Source: Mucilaginibacter lappiensis
Lineage (GTDB): Bacteria > Bacteroidota > Bacteroidia > Sphingobacteriales > Sphingobacteriaceae
Direction of reading: 5' to 3'
DNA: 64,000 nt
Assembly: GCF_900155965.1 (NCBI RefSeq)
Contig: NZ_FTMG01000024.1
Span: forward strand, 1 to 64,000
This document shows positions 23,474 to 33,787 of the stretch, in pieces. A model generated the notes under the pieces. That model did no database searches and was not told the origin of the DNA. It saw only the letters and a program-made list of their open reading frames with translations. Numbering within the stretch: the stretch's first letter is position 1; every line of letters starts with the position of its first letter. Both the position numbers and the translations under genes were made by a program.

Positions 23474-24949
23474 TTAATTAAGCTGAGTTAATGTAAATTG
23501 CTCATTGGTAGCACTTAAATCACACCCATACTGTATCACAGGCGTACCATCGGCAGTTGACGCGCCCTGAACATTAAGGCACTTGCCGCTAAGTGCCGAT
23601 TTGATATTATAGTTACTACCGTTAGGTACAATTTGCCATTGTTGATTGGTTCCGCCGCCATATACCCATTGGATAATGGAAGCGCCATCGGCGGTAGAAG
23701 CACCGCTAACATCAAATCCCTTACTCGAAGCACTGGCCGGCGAAATACGATAATACCCCCCGCCCACATCTGTAATAATGAATTGTTGGTTGCTTCCACC
23801 AGAATATGTCCATTGCTGCACAAGAGCGCCATCAGCAGTAGAAGCACCAGTAATGTCGAGAGACTTGCCACTGTGTACGGGCGTGATGCGATAGGTTTTA
23901 CCGGAAACAATAGCAGCATATCCACGTAATTTATTACGTATGTAATTCCCGGTTTCGGATAACTGCGATGTTGTCCAGCCACCACTTGACGACGCGCCGG
24001 GTAGAAGCATTGAACACAGCTCACCTGATTTGTCTGTCACCGACCAATTGACCCAGCTTATCTTGTTGATTTCCAAAAAGCTTAGCCAGGCTTCCCATTC
24101 CGTATAATTGATAGAGCCGCTGCCCGATGCTTCGGTGCCGCTGCTTTCCGTTACAAATATCGGAATATTTTTGCCGATGGCATAGGTGCAATCATCCCTT
24201 AACCATTGGCCGTGACTGGCTGCGTAATAGTGCACCGAGTACATGATGTTTGAATACCCGGTTATCGGCGAATCGGCCACATCGCGTATGTCCTGATCCC
24301 AGCTAGGGCTTCCTACAATAATAATATTGTTGGGGTCATATTGCCGTATGGCAGCAATAACAGCCTGCGCGTATGATTTTACCTGTGGCCACGTTACGGT
24401 GTTATCTGGCTCATTAATAATCTCGTACAATATATTTGGATTACCAACATACTGCTGTGCCATCGACGAGAAGAATGCTACGGCTTGGGTTTGCAGCAAA
24501 GGTGAGGCATGCCAGTCAATGATAACATAAGTACCCTTGGCAATGGCTGCATTCACAACGGTTTTGAGCAGTGTAAGCTGGGTGGGATCATTAAGGTATC
24601 CGGGGGTGACATCCACACTCATGGATGCCCTGACCACATCTATCTTAAAATCATCGGTAAGCCAGTTTACCACATTGGCGTTCCAAAATTGTGGCCACCA
24701 GCCGCTCCAACCCTCGCTGAGTCCGCGCAAGCTAATGGTCGCATTACTTTGGCTTTTCAAATACCGACCCGATACAGACAACTGTCCGTATTTTGCGACG
24801 GCCGAACCAGCGGGAGCAGCCATGGTGCTTAGTTTTGAGGAGGAGGAAGCGTTGTTTTCATTTGACTGGATAATGTTTGCCGATTTTTTACAGGCAAAAA
24901 TGATCATACAGAAGAAAACTGCACTTAATAATAATGTGATTTTTTTCAT
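23474..24949 (-). CDS. GH5 family endoglucanase with C-terminal RICIN (beta-trefoil) domain, lipoprotein
   Basis: A 491-aa protein. ATG at 24947-24949 is preferred because it directly begins the lipoprotein signal (MKKITLLLSA..IIFAC, Cys20); a longer frame upstream has no signal. The GH5 TIM barrel spans about 50-365, with acid/base E180 in EIINEPD and nucleophile E268 in FVTESSG. Residues ~371-491 form a beta-trefoil lectin domain of three ~46-residue repeats, each with GxSxDxxGAST-like and NQQF/NQQW/NEQF signatures. It probably attacks xyloglucan or glucan backbones at the cell surface, with the lectin module holding substrate. It lies downstream of GH3, separated by a hairpin. Confidence 0.88.
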   Translation of the reverse strand: MKKITLLLSAVFFCMIIFACKKSANIIQSNENNASSSSKLSTMAAPAGSAVAKYGQLSVSGRYLKSQSNATISLRGLSEGWSGWWPQFWNANVVNWLTDDFKIDVVRASMSVDVTPGYLNDPTQLTLLKTVVNAAIAKGTYVIIDWHASPLLQTQAVAFFSSMAQQYVGNPNILYEIINEPDNTVTWPQVKSYAQAVIAAIRQYDPNNIIIVGSPSWDQDIRDVADSPITGYSNIMYSVHYYAASHGQWLRDDCTYAIGKNIPIFVTESSGTEASGSGSINYTEWEAWLSFLEINKISWVNWSVTDKSGELCSMLLPGASSSGGWTTSQLSETGNYIRNKLRGYAAIVSGKTYRITPVHSGKSLDITGASTADGALVQQWTYSGGSNQQFIITDVGGGYYRISPASASSKGFDVSGASTADGASIIQWVYGGGTNQQWQIVPNGSNYNIKSALSGKCLNVQGASTADGTPVIQYGCDLSATNEQFTLTQLN

Positions 24950-25106
24950 AATTGGTTTGTTTTTAATTATTAATTGGTTGATGAAATTATAATTAAAGCA
25001 GCCAGGCGGCTGATAGTTGGTGCGCAGCAGGATTGTTGATGCAGGAGGGTATTTATTCATAAATGTATTATATAGGTAAGGGATGACAGAATCGTTTTTT
25101 GACCAC

Positions 25107-25142
25107 AAAACCAGGCTAAACAAAGTCATTTAACCTGGTTTT
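25107..25142. terminator. Hairpin between GH3 and GH5 genes
   Basis: AAAACCAGG (25107-25115) pairs perfectly with CCTGGTTTT (25134-25142), with an extra TAAA/TTTA inside. The T run on both strands gives a bidirectional terminator shape. It starts 10 bp past the GH3 stop, so GH5 may be partly uncoupled from the upstream transcript. Confidence 0.6.
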
Positions 25143-25152
25143 GATTTGATTT

Positions 25153-27312
25153 TTACTCTGTAATCTTAATAATCGCTATCTGTTTGATATCTTTAGATGA
25201 CGAGGCTGCCAGTATCTTATATTCACCAGGTTCGACCACCCATTTGTGTAACTTATCATCAAAATAAGCAAGGTCATTTACGTTGATATTCATTAAAACC
25301 ACCGCCGTTTTTGCCGGCGCAATCATAACCTTTTTAAATGCCTTGAGCTCTTTTTCGGGTCTTAACACTTTAGGGTTTATTTTGCTGACATATAACTGGG
25401 CAACTTCCTTACCTGCGAGACCACCCGTATTTTTTATTTTAACTGATAAGGTTATCGTTTCACCCGGTCTATAATTCTTTTTATCGGTTTCAAGATTGGT
25501 ATAAGCAAAGTCAGTGTATGATAACCCATATCCAAAACTGTAAAGCGGGTCGATCTTTTTGGTATCATACCAGCGGTAGCCTACCAATATCCCTTCCTTA
25601 TAATAAGCAGTCGTATCTTTACCGGGATAGGTATCCAGTGCAAATGCCGGTGAATCATGTAAGGAAGCTGGGAAGGTAAAAGGTAATTTCCCAGATGGGT
25701 TAATAATACCTTCTAAAACGTCGGCCAGTGCAGCCCCGGCTTCTGATCCATTAAACCATGACCAAACGATGGTATGGTTTGACTTTTTAATTTTATTTAG
25801 ATCGTAGGGAGCCCCTGCCATGATTACAAGGATCGTTTTGGGATTAGCGGCAGTCACAGCATCAACCAATGCCTGTTCCCCGAATGGCAGATCCAAGGTT
25901 TTACGATCATGACCTTCGCTTTCATATTCCCGGTTTGAGCCAATACACAAAATAGCGACATCGGTTGTTTTTGCGAGGGCCACAGCCTCATTGATTAAAG
26001 CCTGATCAGGTTTATCGTAACCTGCATTTTGATCATCGGTTCTGCTGGCCAGGTAATTCGCCTTATAACCTTGTGCAAATTTAATGTCGGTTGTTTTACC
26101 GAATCGTGATTTGATGCCTTCCAATGCGGTAAGCTCATGTTTAGCCTTCACACCTGCTCCAAAACCTCCGGAAGCAAAAGTGCGTATGGCATTGTCCCCG
26201 ATTACAGCTATGCTTTTAATCTTATTTGGTTTTAAGGGCAGTAAATGCAGATCGTTCTTTAATAGAACTATCGATTCCGCCGCGATATCATATGCCGCTC
26301 GACTATGCACCAGCGTACCGATAGATCCCTTTGGGTGATTTTTACTCAGGGAGGTATGGTACATCAACCATAAAACCCTCTCTACTTTATCATCAATTGA
26401 TGCCTCTGAAACTTTACCCGCTTTAACCGCGGCAAGCAGCGGCTTGGCAAAATACCATTGATCGTACGGGCCGGCAGATCCCATTTCAATATCAAGCCCA
26501 TGATTCGCAGCAGCAACTGTATGATGAACACCGGCCCAGTCTGATATAACAACTCCCTTAAAACCCCACTCCTTTTTTAATACTTTGTTAAGTAAAAAAT
26601 CATTTTCGGAACACCAGTAACCGTTTACCTTATTATAAGCCGACATGACGGTATAAGCGTTGCCTTGCTCCACAGCTGCCTTAAATGCCGGCAAATAAAT
26701 TTCCCGCAAGGTCCTTTCGTCAATCACCGCGTTTACATTATCCCGGTTAACTTCCTGGTTATTTGCTGCAAAATGCTTGATACATGCCGCCACATCCTGG
26801 CTTTGGATTCCTTTTACCGCCTGAATCGCCAACTGGCCGTTCAAATACGGGTCCTCAGAATAGTACTCATAAGTACGGCCACATAGCGGCATTCTGCAAA
26901 TATTAAATGCGGGTGCGAGCATGACATTTTTTTTACGGGCATTGGCTTCCTCGCCGATGACTACCCCATATTTATAAGCCATTGCCGGGTTCCAGGTAGC
27001 CGCTATCGCCGAACCATTGGGCAGAAATGTGGCAGAATCTGTTGTCCAATTGGCCGAATTCCAATCAAAGCGCTTTATTTCTTCGCGAACCCCTAAGGGG
27101 CCATCATCACACGTCAGTTCCGGAATCCCTAAACGCTTTACCCCGCCGGAGGAAAATAAGGCATTGCCATGCAGCATCTCAATTTTTTCTTCCAACGTCA
27201 TTTTCCTGATGATGCTATTGATCTTTGTATTAAGGGATACGTCAGCTTTGTTTTGCGCTGAAACACCGCTGAACAGAAGAAGGGCCATAACACAGGTTAT
27301 TATATATTTCAT
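25153..27312 (-). CDS. GH3 beta-glucosidase, periplasmic
   Basis: A 719-aa protein with a Sec signal (residues 1-20, ending GVSAQ). The GH3 N-domain TIM barrel carries the nucleophile Asp in GVVISDWAGVH (D258) and the KH/FAANNQE site near 179. The GH3 C-domain is around 350-560. A fibronectin-III-like domain occupies the last ~90 residues (VKIKNTGGLAGKEVAQLYVS). It would split glucose from cello- or xyloglucan-derived oligosaccharides in the periplasm. It lies 39 bp downstream of GH2 on the same strand, in the same operon. Confidence 0.92.
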   Translation of the reverse strand: MKYIITCVMALLLFSGVSAQNKADVSLNTKINSIIRKMTLEEKIEMLHGNALFSSGGVKRLGIPELTCDDGPLGVREEIKRFDWNSANWTTDSATFLPNGSAIAATWNPAMAYKYGVVIGEEANARKKNVMLAPAFNICRMPLCGRTYEYYSEDPYLNGQLAIQAVKGIQSQDVAACIKHFAANNQEVNRDNVNAVIDERTLREIYLPAFKAAVEQGNAYTVMSAYNKVNGYWCSENDFLLNKVLKKEWGFKGVVISDWAGVHHTVAAANHGLDIEMGSAGPYDQWYFAKPLLAAVKAGKVSEASIDDKVERVLWLMYHTSLSKNHPKGSIGTLVHSRAAYDIAAESIVLLKNDLHLLPLKPNKIKSIAVIGDNAIRTFASGGFGAGVKAKHELTALEGIKSRFGKTTDIKFAQGYKANYLASRTDDQNAGYDKPDQALINEAVALAKTTDVAILCIGSNREYESEGHDRKTLDLPFGEQALVDAVTAANPKTILVIMAGAPYDLNKIKKSNHTIVWSWFNGSEAGAALADVLEGIINPSGKLPFTFPASLHDSPAFALDTYPGKDTTAYYKEGILVGYRWYDTKKIDPLYSFGYGLSYTDFAYTNLETDKKNYRPGETITLSVKIKNTGGLAGKEVAQLYVSKINPKVLRPEKELKAFKKVMIAPAKTAVVLMNINVNDLAYFDDKLHKWVVEPGEYKILAASSSKDIKQIAIIKITE

Positions 27313-27351
27313 AAATATTGATTTGATTTTAATTGTGGCGTTTGTATTGAA

Positions 27352-30231
27352 TTATTTATTCGCAGCTGTAATTTCAACTGTTTGTTCTTTTAACCCAGGC
27401 GACGCTGCTTTTAAATTTATCGTCCCGGGCTGGCCGGTTGATTGAACAATAACCTGAGCATAACCATTAAATAGTTTTCGTTTATAGGGTGATGGAGGAT
27501 AAACTAACTGGATTAAACCCGGATCTGTATTAACACCTGCCCAGATATTTGCGTTAAGCAACGGCGTAGCCACTATGGCTATGGTATTCATGCCTGAGTG
27601 CAGCAACCCGGCTTCCAGTTTAAATTCATACTTTTCCTTATTCTCCTCAATCTGGTGCGCAATCTCTTTACCATTAATATAAATACTTTCCACCTTGCCT
27701 ATACTTTTACTGAAAAAAGTGGCGACCGCTGCTGCTGCATCCGACGGAACATTAAAACCCGCCCGGTAAACTAAAGCTCTTACCTTTTGCCCAAACTTGT
27801 CATCCCGAGTATCTTTAAATGCATTTTGCCAGCCGCTGTCATCATATCCCGCCGCAACTTCAGCAGTCACATTTAAATCGTCTACAAACTTTTCCTTTAA
27901 ATTGCCGATATTAACTATATCAACCCGCTCCAGGTATTGATCCGGTTCAAGCGACGTTTGATTTCCGTTACCTACCCCTATGATTTTACCGGGGCCATTG
28001 ATTGAAAATCCGATCTCATTATCAGCTGTTGGCACCACCAGATTATTTTTGTCAGCAGCCTGTACAGTAATTACCGCGATATCCTTTCCATCACCTTTTA
28101 TTGCAGGCTGATTAGTCAGTAGTTTAAGCTGAGCGGGAGTTAAAGTGGTCTTAACAACGTCGCGACCAGCTTTGATGCCTTTTTTATAGCCTATGGCTTC
28201 CAGTGTTCCGGCTTCATACTTTACCAGCCATTCCAGGTGCCCGTTTGGCTCCATGGTCTTTTTACCCAGGCTTTTGCTATTCAGGAAAAGCTCCACCTCA
28301 TCGCAATTACTATAGGCGCATACCCTGATCTCCTGGCCTTCTTTACCCGGCAAGTTCCAGTGTGGTAACAAGTGTACTACGGTTTGATCCGTCCACCATG
28401 ATTTTAAGTAATAGTAGTCGTCCTTGGGAAATCCACAGGCATCCAGCATACCATGATACGATTCGATGGAAGGCCATCCAAAAGGCGTAGGCTCGCCCCG
28501 ATAATCAAAACCGGTCCATATAAACATTCCAGCCAGGTAAGGAAGCCCGGCATAATGCTTCCAACTCTGCTCTATACTGTAAAAAAAATCATTTTGTTTT
28601 CTATCGTACGCAGCAAGCTGGTGCCTGCTCAAATCATCCGTATAGATACCTCTTGATGCTACCGTCGATCCTTCCTCGGTACCCCAGCTAAACTGGTTGG
28701 GGTATTTTTGATGCTGTTCATCGGTGTTTTTAGTGGCTACATAATTATATCCCAGGACATCTATGGTGGTTGAAATTCCATAACCAATGCCGCCGCTTAT
28801 AGCAGCCGTAATATAACGGGTTGAATCCACAGATTTGGCGAAGGCCTGCATTGTAGCAGCTATACGCGTCCCGGTAATGCTGCCTTCAATGGCCCATTCC
28901 TCGTTCCCGATCGACCAGCTGATAACGCTGGGGTGGTTGCGGTCACGCAGGATCATTCTTTTTAGATCGTTTAGCTCGGTTGATGCTACCCCCATTAAAC
29001 GATTTTCGTCGATAACCACCATCCCCAGCCTATCACAGGCATCCAGCAGTTCGGGTGACGGTGGGTTATGCGAACAGCGATAGGCATTACATCCCATACT
29101 TTTTAAGATGCGGATACGAAAATCCAATAAAGCATCGGGGATGGCTGTACCGACACCTGCATGATCCTGATGGTTATTGGTTCCTTTGATTTTAACGTGT
29201 TTGTCGTTCAGAAAGAAACCTTCATTAGTGTCGAACCTGATGGTACGTATCCCAAACGTTGTGGTATAAGTATCAACAAGGATACCGTTTTCTTCAATCG
29301 TAGTAATCAGCCGATGCAGGTAAGGCATTTCTATCGACCATAGTTGAGGATCGTTAACGGATAAAATGCTTTTTACATCCTGCGATGCAAAAGGCTTCAA
29401 ATTGAGCCCTTTTACCCTGTTTGTCGTGAGGGCTTTACCCCCTGCGTCCACAATGGTTTGTGTAACACTAAAGCTCCTTTCTTTTTTATCTTCATTCACA
29501 ACCGTTGCCGTTGCGGTAACAGCAGCGGTATTGTTTTTAACCTGTGTTGTAACAAAGGTTCCATTGGTGGCTATATGCAGCTGGTCGGTTATATTGAGCC
29601 AAACATGACGATAGATGCCGGCGCCTTCATAAAACCAGCCCTCCTCCATGGTTGCATCAGCCCGTACTGCTATGACATTATCGCCGCCATAGTTTAAATA
29701 CTCCGCAATGTCGTATTCAAAGCTATTATACCCGCTGGGTTCAGTGCCCAGATAATGCCCGTTGACCCAAACGATGCTGTTACGAAAAACCCCATCGAAG
29801 GCAATGGATATATGTTTGCCCCAATCGGCAGCCGGAACAACGAAGGTCTTACGGTACCATCCCACGCTGGCCTCCGGAAAGTTCCGGCCTATTGCCTTTG
29901 ACCCGTGACTTAAGCTGCCACGGGGACTAAAGGGCAGTTCAACTGCCCAATCGTGCGGCAGGTTTATTTTACGCCAACCCCTGTCGTCAAACTGAGGCGA
30001 GGCGGCCCCGTCCCCGTACCCTGTTTTGGCAAAATAAGAGAACCCACTTGTTCCGTTGTAAAAATCCTTTGCCGGATCGTAAGCATGCCCCAATGCAAAC
30101 CGCCAGCCATTATCCATAGATAGATGTTCCCGTTTTAAAGGAACTATGGAAGATTGTCCATACATTATTGTTTTTTCTGTTAAGAGCAACAGGACGCACA
30201 GCACCCACTTTATTACAGGTCTATTTTTCAT
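27352..30231 (-). CDS. GH2 family beta-galactosidase, secreted
   Basis: A 959-aa GH2 enzyme with a signal peptide ending IMYGQ. The N-terminal sugar-binding domain has INLPHDWAVELPFS near 90 and WYRKTF; an Ig-like domain follows. The catalytic TIM barrel has acid/base Glu in WSIGNEEW and a probable nucleophile Glu in SWGTEEGST, with FIWTGFDYRGEPTPF later. DUF4982-like and extra C-terminal beta domains end the protein. Its start ATG overlaps the stop of the upstream GH51-like gene by 11 bp (ATGAAAAATAG), which suggests coupling. In this locus it most likely removes beta-galactose from xyloglucan side chains. beta-Mannosidase or beta-glucuronidase are alternatives within GH2. Confidence 0.9.
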   Translation of the reverse strand: MKNRPVIKWVLCVLLLLTEKTIMYGQSSIVPLKREHLSMDNGWRFALGHAYDPAKDFYNGTSGFSYFAKTGYGDGAASPQFDDRGWRKINLPHDWAVELPFSPRGSLSHGSKAIGRNFPEASVGWYRKTFVVPAADWGKHISIAFDGVFRNSIVWVNGHYLGTEPSGYNSFEYDIAEYLNYGGDNVIAVRADATMEEGWFYEGAGIYRHVWLNITDQLHIATNGTFVTTQVKNNTAAVTATATVVNEDKKERSFSVTQTIVDAGGKALTTNRVKGLNLKPFASQDVKSILSVNDPQLWSIEMPYLHRLITTIEENGILVDTYTTTFGIRTIRFDTNEGFFLNDKHVKIKGTNNHQDHAGVGTAIPDALLDFRIRILKSMGCNAYRCSHNPPSPELLDACDRLGMVVIDENRLMGVASTELNDLKRMILRDRNHPSVISWSIGNEEWAIEGSITGTRIAATMQAFAKSVDSTRYITAAISGGIGYGISTTIDVLGYNYVATKNTDEQHQKYPNQFSWGTEEGSTVASRGIYTDDLSRHQLAAYDRKQNDFFYSIEQSWKHYAGLPYLAGMFIWTGFDYRGEPTPFGWPSIESYHGMLDACGFPKDDYYYLKSWWTDQTVVHLLPHWNLPGKEGQEIRVCAYSNCDEVELFLNSKSLGKKTMEPNGHLEWLVKYEAGTLEAIGYKKGIKAGRDVVKTTLTPAQLKLLTNQPAIKGDGKDIAVITVQAADKNNLVVPTADNEIGFSINGPGKIIGVGNGNQTSLEPDQYLERVDIVNIGNLKEKFVDDLNVTAEVAAGYDDSGWQNAFKDTRDDKFGQKVRALVYRAGFNVPSDAAAAVATFFSKSIGKVESIYINGKEIAHQIEENKEKYEFKLEAGLLHSGMNTIAIVATPLLNANIWAGVNTDPGLIQLVYPPSPYKRKLFNGYAQVIVQSTGQPGTINLKAASPGLKEQTVEITAANK

Positions 30232-31888
30232 TGTCGATTAAGATGTATTGAACAGAATATGCCGGCGAATTAATGCTTATACCGCTTTTGGTTGCTGCCG
30301 AAAATGGTTTTATGGATTCAGCATCGGGAGGTCCACCAGCGGCATATCTCCCGCCTTTGCCGTTTACAAAGACTTTTTGCGAAAATTCGCCATTATCACT
30401 ACCACCCGTGAGTGTGTATAGGTAATAGCGTTTGCCAGGGTTGAAGTTTTCGGTTTTGATACTGATAGTTTGTTGATTCAATCCCTTATTGACGATGACC
30501 AGGCCGACCTCACCAGATGTAAATTTTGAGGCGTAAATCAATACGTCGGTACTTCCGGAAACGGATGATTCAACCAGTTTGTCACCAAAGAATTTTTGGA
30601 AATAATACATATAGTAATACACGGGCCGGGGGTTCCATACGGGTACACCAGGCTCATCACCCTTACTAAACATACCGTGATCATTGCCCTCATTATAGCC
30701 GTTCGCCAGGTCCCATCTACTCGCCATTCCGTATTTGTTTTTAGCCAATTCCCCGAGCACGATCGCCGCGTGTATGCCATTGATATAGGAGCAAGCCTGT
30801 TTGGATCCCGACGCGAAAATATTCCATTCCGTTAAGGCAATCGGTTTTAGATCCACATGGCAATCAATGGCTATCTGATGCATGTAAGCCATTATTTTAG
30901 TGGTTTCGGCAGTAGCCGTATTTAATATAACCGAGGCGGATGAATTTTGATTATAGGGTGTGTAATAGCTGTGTACGATAAAAAAATCAGCGGTATTACG
31001 AGCCATTTTAAAAAATCCCGTATTCCAATTCTTCTCTATCACTCCCTCCCATGATTTTTCCTTCAGGGTCTCGATTATAACAGCGCCGACATATATTGTC
31101 GCGCCTACCTGCCTGGCAGCAGCCTTCATGGAGTCAGCAAACACTTTAAAATGCGCTCCATATAATTGCCCTGTGATATACCTGGGTTGATGATCTTTAT
31201 TTTTAGTAGTGTCAATTTGAAAACCGGCCTGCCAGGTGCCATAATTTTCATTCCCCACCTCCCAGAATTGGGTTCGCCCTTTATCATGGCGTACCCATTC
31301 CGCAGCTAAATGAGCAGCTTTCTGAACCGGGTTAGTGTCTGTACCATAACGGGCGTAACCGTAATTCACGCAAATGATACCGGTACTATTAGTCTGTTTT
31401 AATGTGGCATAATAATTATTCAGCGATAAGGTGTTTGCCCTTTCATCCCTGCCATACCAAAATTGCTCCCGTTTTTTCTCCCGGTTATCTCCGTACAGAA
31501 TAGTATCAGGTACATCAGACGGTTTCTCTCCTGGAGAGGCGTTCCAGAAAAACACGTTGCTCAGATTGCCTCCCGGATACCGTAATACCTGTGGTTTTAG
31601 CGTTTTGATAGCGTTTAAAAGTGCAGGCTGACCAATAATGTTGGTCATATAAGGATTCGTATTGTTCCCATAAATATACTTTGAGACCTTACCCATCACT
31701 TTGCCCGCGTCAACACTAACCTCTACACTTGCAACAGCCTTCGGCTGATCGTATTTGATATAATTCTTAGGCATATCTGCCATTTTGGTTTGATCACCGT
31801 TAAGAAAAAAACCTTGTGTATTTTGTGCATAGACCTGATGACCTATGCATAATATCACTATAGAGAATAATTTTATTTTCATTTTCAT
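30221..31888 (-). CDS. GH51-like putative alpha-L-arabinofuranosidase, second of a tandem pair
   Basis: A 555-aa secreted protein with a signal peptide (ends QVYAQ). Clan GH-A landmarks are LKPQVLRYPGGNLSNVFFWN near residue 95, FWEVGNENYGTWQAGF (acid/base Glu in GNEN), and LTEWNIFASGS (nucleophile Glu). The RYPGGN/GNE.G.WQ/EWN pattern is that of GH51-like arabinofuranosidases. A beta-sandwich C-terminus follows. It is ~55% identical by eye to the gene upstream at 31907-33637, so the two arose by tandem duplication. In a xyloglucan locus they could strip arabinose from arabinoxyloglucan. The family call is tentative and other GH-A activities are possible. Confidence 0.65.
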   Translation of the reverse strand: MKMKIKLFSIVILCIGHQVYAQNTQGFFLNGDQTKMADMPKNYIKYDQPKAVASVEVSVDAGKVMGKVSKYIYGNNTNPYMTNIIGQPALLNAIKTLKPQVLRYPGGNLSNVFFWNASPGEKPSDVPDTILYGDNREKKREQFWYGRDERANTLSLNNYYATLKQTNSTGIICVNYGYARYGTDTNPVQKAAHLAAEWVRHDKGRTQFWEVGNENYGTWQAGFQIDTTKNKDHQPRYITGQLYGAHFKVFADSMKAAARQVGATIYVGAVIIETLKEKSWEGVIEKNWNTGFFKMARNTADFFIVHSYYTPYNQNSSASVILNTATAETTKIMAYMHQIAIDCHVDLKPIALTEWNIFASGSKQACSYINGIHAAIVLGELAKNKYGMASRWDLANGYNEGNDHGMFSKGDEPGVPVWNPRPVYYYMYYFQKFFGDKLVESSVSGSTDVLIYASKFTSGEVGLVIVNKGLNQQTISIKTENFNPGKRYYLYTLTGGSDNGEFSQKVFVNGKGGRYAAGGPPDAESIKPFSAATKSGISINSPAYSVQYILIDNEK

Positions 31889-31906
31889 ATCTTATACCTG
31901 ACCCTA

Positions 31907-33637
31907 TTATTTCCTACCATCGGCTATTAAAAAAACAACCGAACTTGGTGGTGCGGATATCTTTATACCGCCGGAGATTGCAGCAGAACGGGCCCCCAAT
32001 GTCAAAAAGTTAGCCGGGCCTCCGGCGGCTCCGGTAGGGCCATTTCCATTGATGTAAACTTTGCGGGAAAATTCGCCATTATCTTTGCCGCCTGTAAAGG
32101 TGTAATAGTAATATCGGCTGCCGGCTGCGAAGTTTTTTATATTAACGCCTACTGTTTGTGTTGCGGAGCCTTTATTGACAATGACCAGGCCGGCCGCGCC
32201 GGAATTAAACGAAGACGCATAACTTAATACATCATTGCTGGTTTGTACGGTCGAGCTAACCATTCTGTCGCCAAAGTATTTCTGGAAATAATACATATAG
32301 TAAAAGGCGGGTCTCGGGTTCCATTTACTCACACCATCCGGTTCATCTCCCGCATTAAACATCCCCATGTCGTCCCCATTACCCCATCCGTTCACCAGAT
32401 CCCATCTACTGGCCATGCCAAATTGATTTTTCAGCAATTCGCCTAATACCTCAACGGCATGTATACCTGCAACATAGGATACCATTTGTTTTGCCCCTGT
32501 CGCGAACAAGTTCCACTCGGTAAGCGCTATTGGTTTTAAGGGCACTCCTCCCTGTGTAGTGGTGGTCTTCATCCAATCCATGATGGCTTTGGATTCGGTT
32601 ACCGGAGAATTCAGAATTGTTGCGGCAGTTTCATTATCAGACCCGGTAAAATAGTCATGTACAATATAAAAATCAGCATAGTCACCAGCAGAGGCAAACA
32701 AACCAGAGTTCCATGTTTTATCAACAGCATTCCAGGAATTAGTGGGATCCGTTCCCACCAGTTGTGCACCAATTTTAATTTGAGCGTTTACCTCAGCAGC
32801 TGCCTTACGCATGGAGTCTGCAAAAACTTTAAAATGTTTACCATATAAGGCTCCTGTAATGATCTGCGGCTGACCGTCTTTATTCTGCGTAAGATCAATT
32901 TTCCAGCCGGCCTGCCATGGCCCACCGCTTTCATTGCCAATTTCCCAATATTTGGTACGCCCCTTATCATAGCGTACCCAGTTAGCGGCTAGGTGCGCAG
33001 CAACCTGATCGGGATGGGCGCTTGTGCCATAGCGGGCATAACTATAATTGATGGTAATAATACCAGTACTGTTTGTTTGCAGTAAGGTATTGTAATAATT
33101 ATCTAAAGACAGCGTCCAACCGGCCGTGTTGGTACCTGACCAATATTCAGCGGCTACCGTATTCCCGTTTGAATCATATAAATTAGCCGGTGCATCTGCC
33201 GGTATATTGCCGTCCCAAAAGAAGACACTACTGATATTGCCGCCCGGAAAACGCAGAATGTTAGGAGAAAGTGTTTTTATATTATTGAGTAAAACAGGTT
33301 CGGTCACAATTTGACTCATATACGGGTTGGTATTATTGCCAAACAGATACTTGGGAACTTTGGCAACCACATTGCTGTAGTCGACATTGATGGTAACCGT
33401 CGCGTTACTTACCGGCTTTACGGTATCGGCATAAACCGGCGCTGAAAATGTTTTTGGTGCCCAATCATCTAAAAAAAAGCCTGCGGATTTAGCGACGGAA
33501 GGATCCGTCTGCGGAATTATTTTTGCCGTGCTTGTATCCGTTGCTACAGGTGTGACCTCGTTCTTACTATTATTTTTGCAAGCCATGAGGGCGGTAATGC
33601 AAAACAGGCTATAAAGGTATTTACTGAAAATGTTCAT
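31907..33637 (-). CDS. GH51-like putative alpha-L-arabinofuranosidase lipoprotein, first of a tandem pair
   Basis: A 576-aa paralog of the next gene. Here the signal is a lipobox (LYSLFCITALMAC, Cys20), so this copy is probably surface-anchored while the other is soluble. It has the same active-site signature: NILRFPGGNISSVFFWDG, YWEIGNESGGPWQAGW, LTEWNLFATG. A Ser/Thr-rich linker follows the lipobox. It lies 18 bp upstream of its paralog. One copy may act outside on polymer and the other inside on oligosaccharides. Substrate assignment is inference from context. Confidence 0.65.
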   Translation of the reverse strand: MNIFSKYLYSLFCITALMACKNNSKNEVTPVATDTSTAKIIPQTDPSVAKSAGFFLDDWAPKTFSAPVYADTVKPVSNATVTINVDYSNVVAKVPKYLFGNNTNPYMSQIVTEPVLLNNIKTLSPNILRFPGGNISSVFFWDGNIPADAPANLYDSNGNTVAAEYWSGTNTAGWTLSLDNYYNTLLQTNSTGIITINYSYARYGTSAHPDQVAAHLAANWVRYDKGRTKYWEIGNESGGPWQAGWKIDLTQNKDGQPQIITGALYGKHFKVFADSMRKAAAEVNAQIKIGAQLVGTDPTNSWNAVDKTWNSGLFASAGDYADFYIVHDYFTGSDNETAATILNSPVTESKAIMDWMKTTTTQGGVPLKPIALTEWNLFATGAKQMVSYVAGIHAVEVLGELLKNQFGMASRWDLVNGWGNGDDMGMFNAGDEPDGVSKWNPRPAFYYMYYFQKYFGDRMVSSTVQTSNDVLSYASSFNSGAAGLVIVNKGSATQTVGVNIKNFAAGSRYYYYTFTGGKDNGEFSRKVYINGNGPTGAAGGPANFLTLGARSAAISGGIKISAPPSSVVFLIADGRK

Positions 33638-33734
33638 AGATAAATGATGTATTGAGCAGAATTTCTGCCGGTAAAAAGAGAAGCTATTTTATAGTATTGA
33701 TAAATTTGGAATTATGGAAACTTAAAATAATGCC

Positions 33735-33756
33735 GGGGCCCGTTATGTAAGGCCCC
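33735..33756 (-). terminator. Hairpin between SGBP and first GH51-like gene
   Basis: GGGGCC (33735-33740) and GGCCCC (33751-33756) form a short GC-only stem with a 10-nt loop, within the 150-bp gap after the SGBP stop. No T run follows closely on the minus strand, so it is at most an attenuator separating the SusCD-SGBP genes from the enzymes. Confidence 0.4.
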
Positions 33757-33787
33757 AGACATTAACTTGGTCAACTAAAACTATCTT

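Noticed and set aside
23536-24024. 162-aa minus-strand open frame inside GH5-RICIN
   Set aside because: It overlaps the real GH5 gene in another frame; the Gly/Ser-rich repeats of the RICIN domain keep alternative frames open.
24950-25129. 60-residue N-terminal extension of GH5
   Set aside because: The extension has no signal peptide and the internal ATG at 24949 starts a standard lipoprotein signal.
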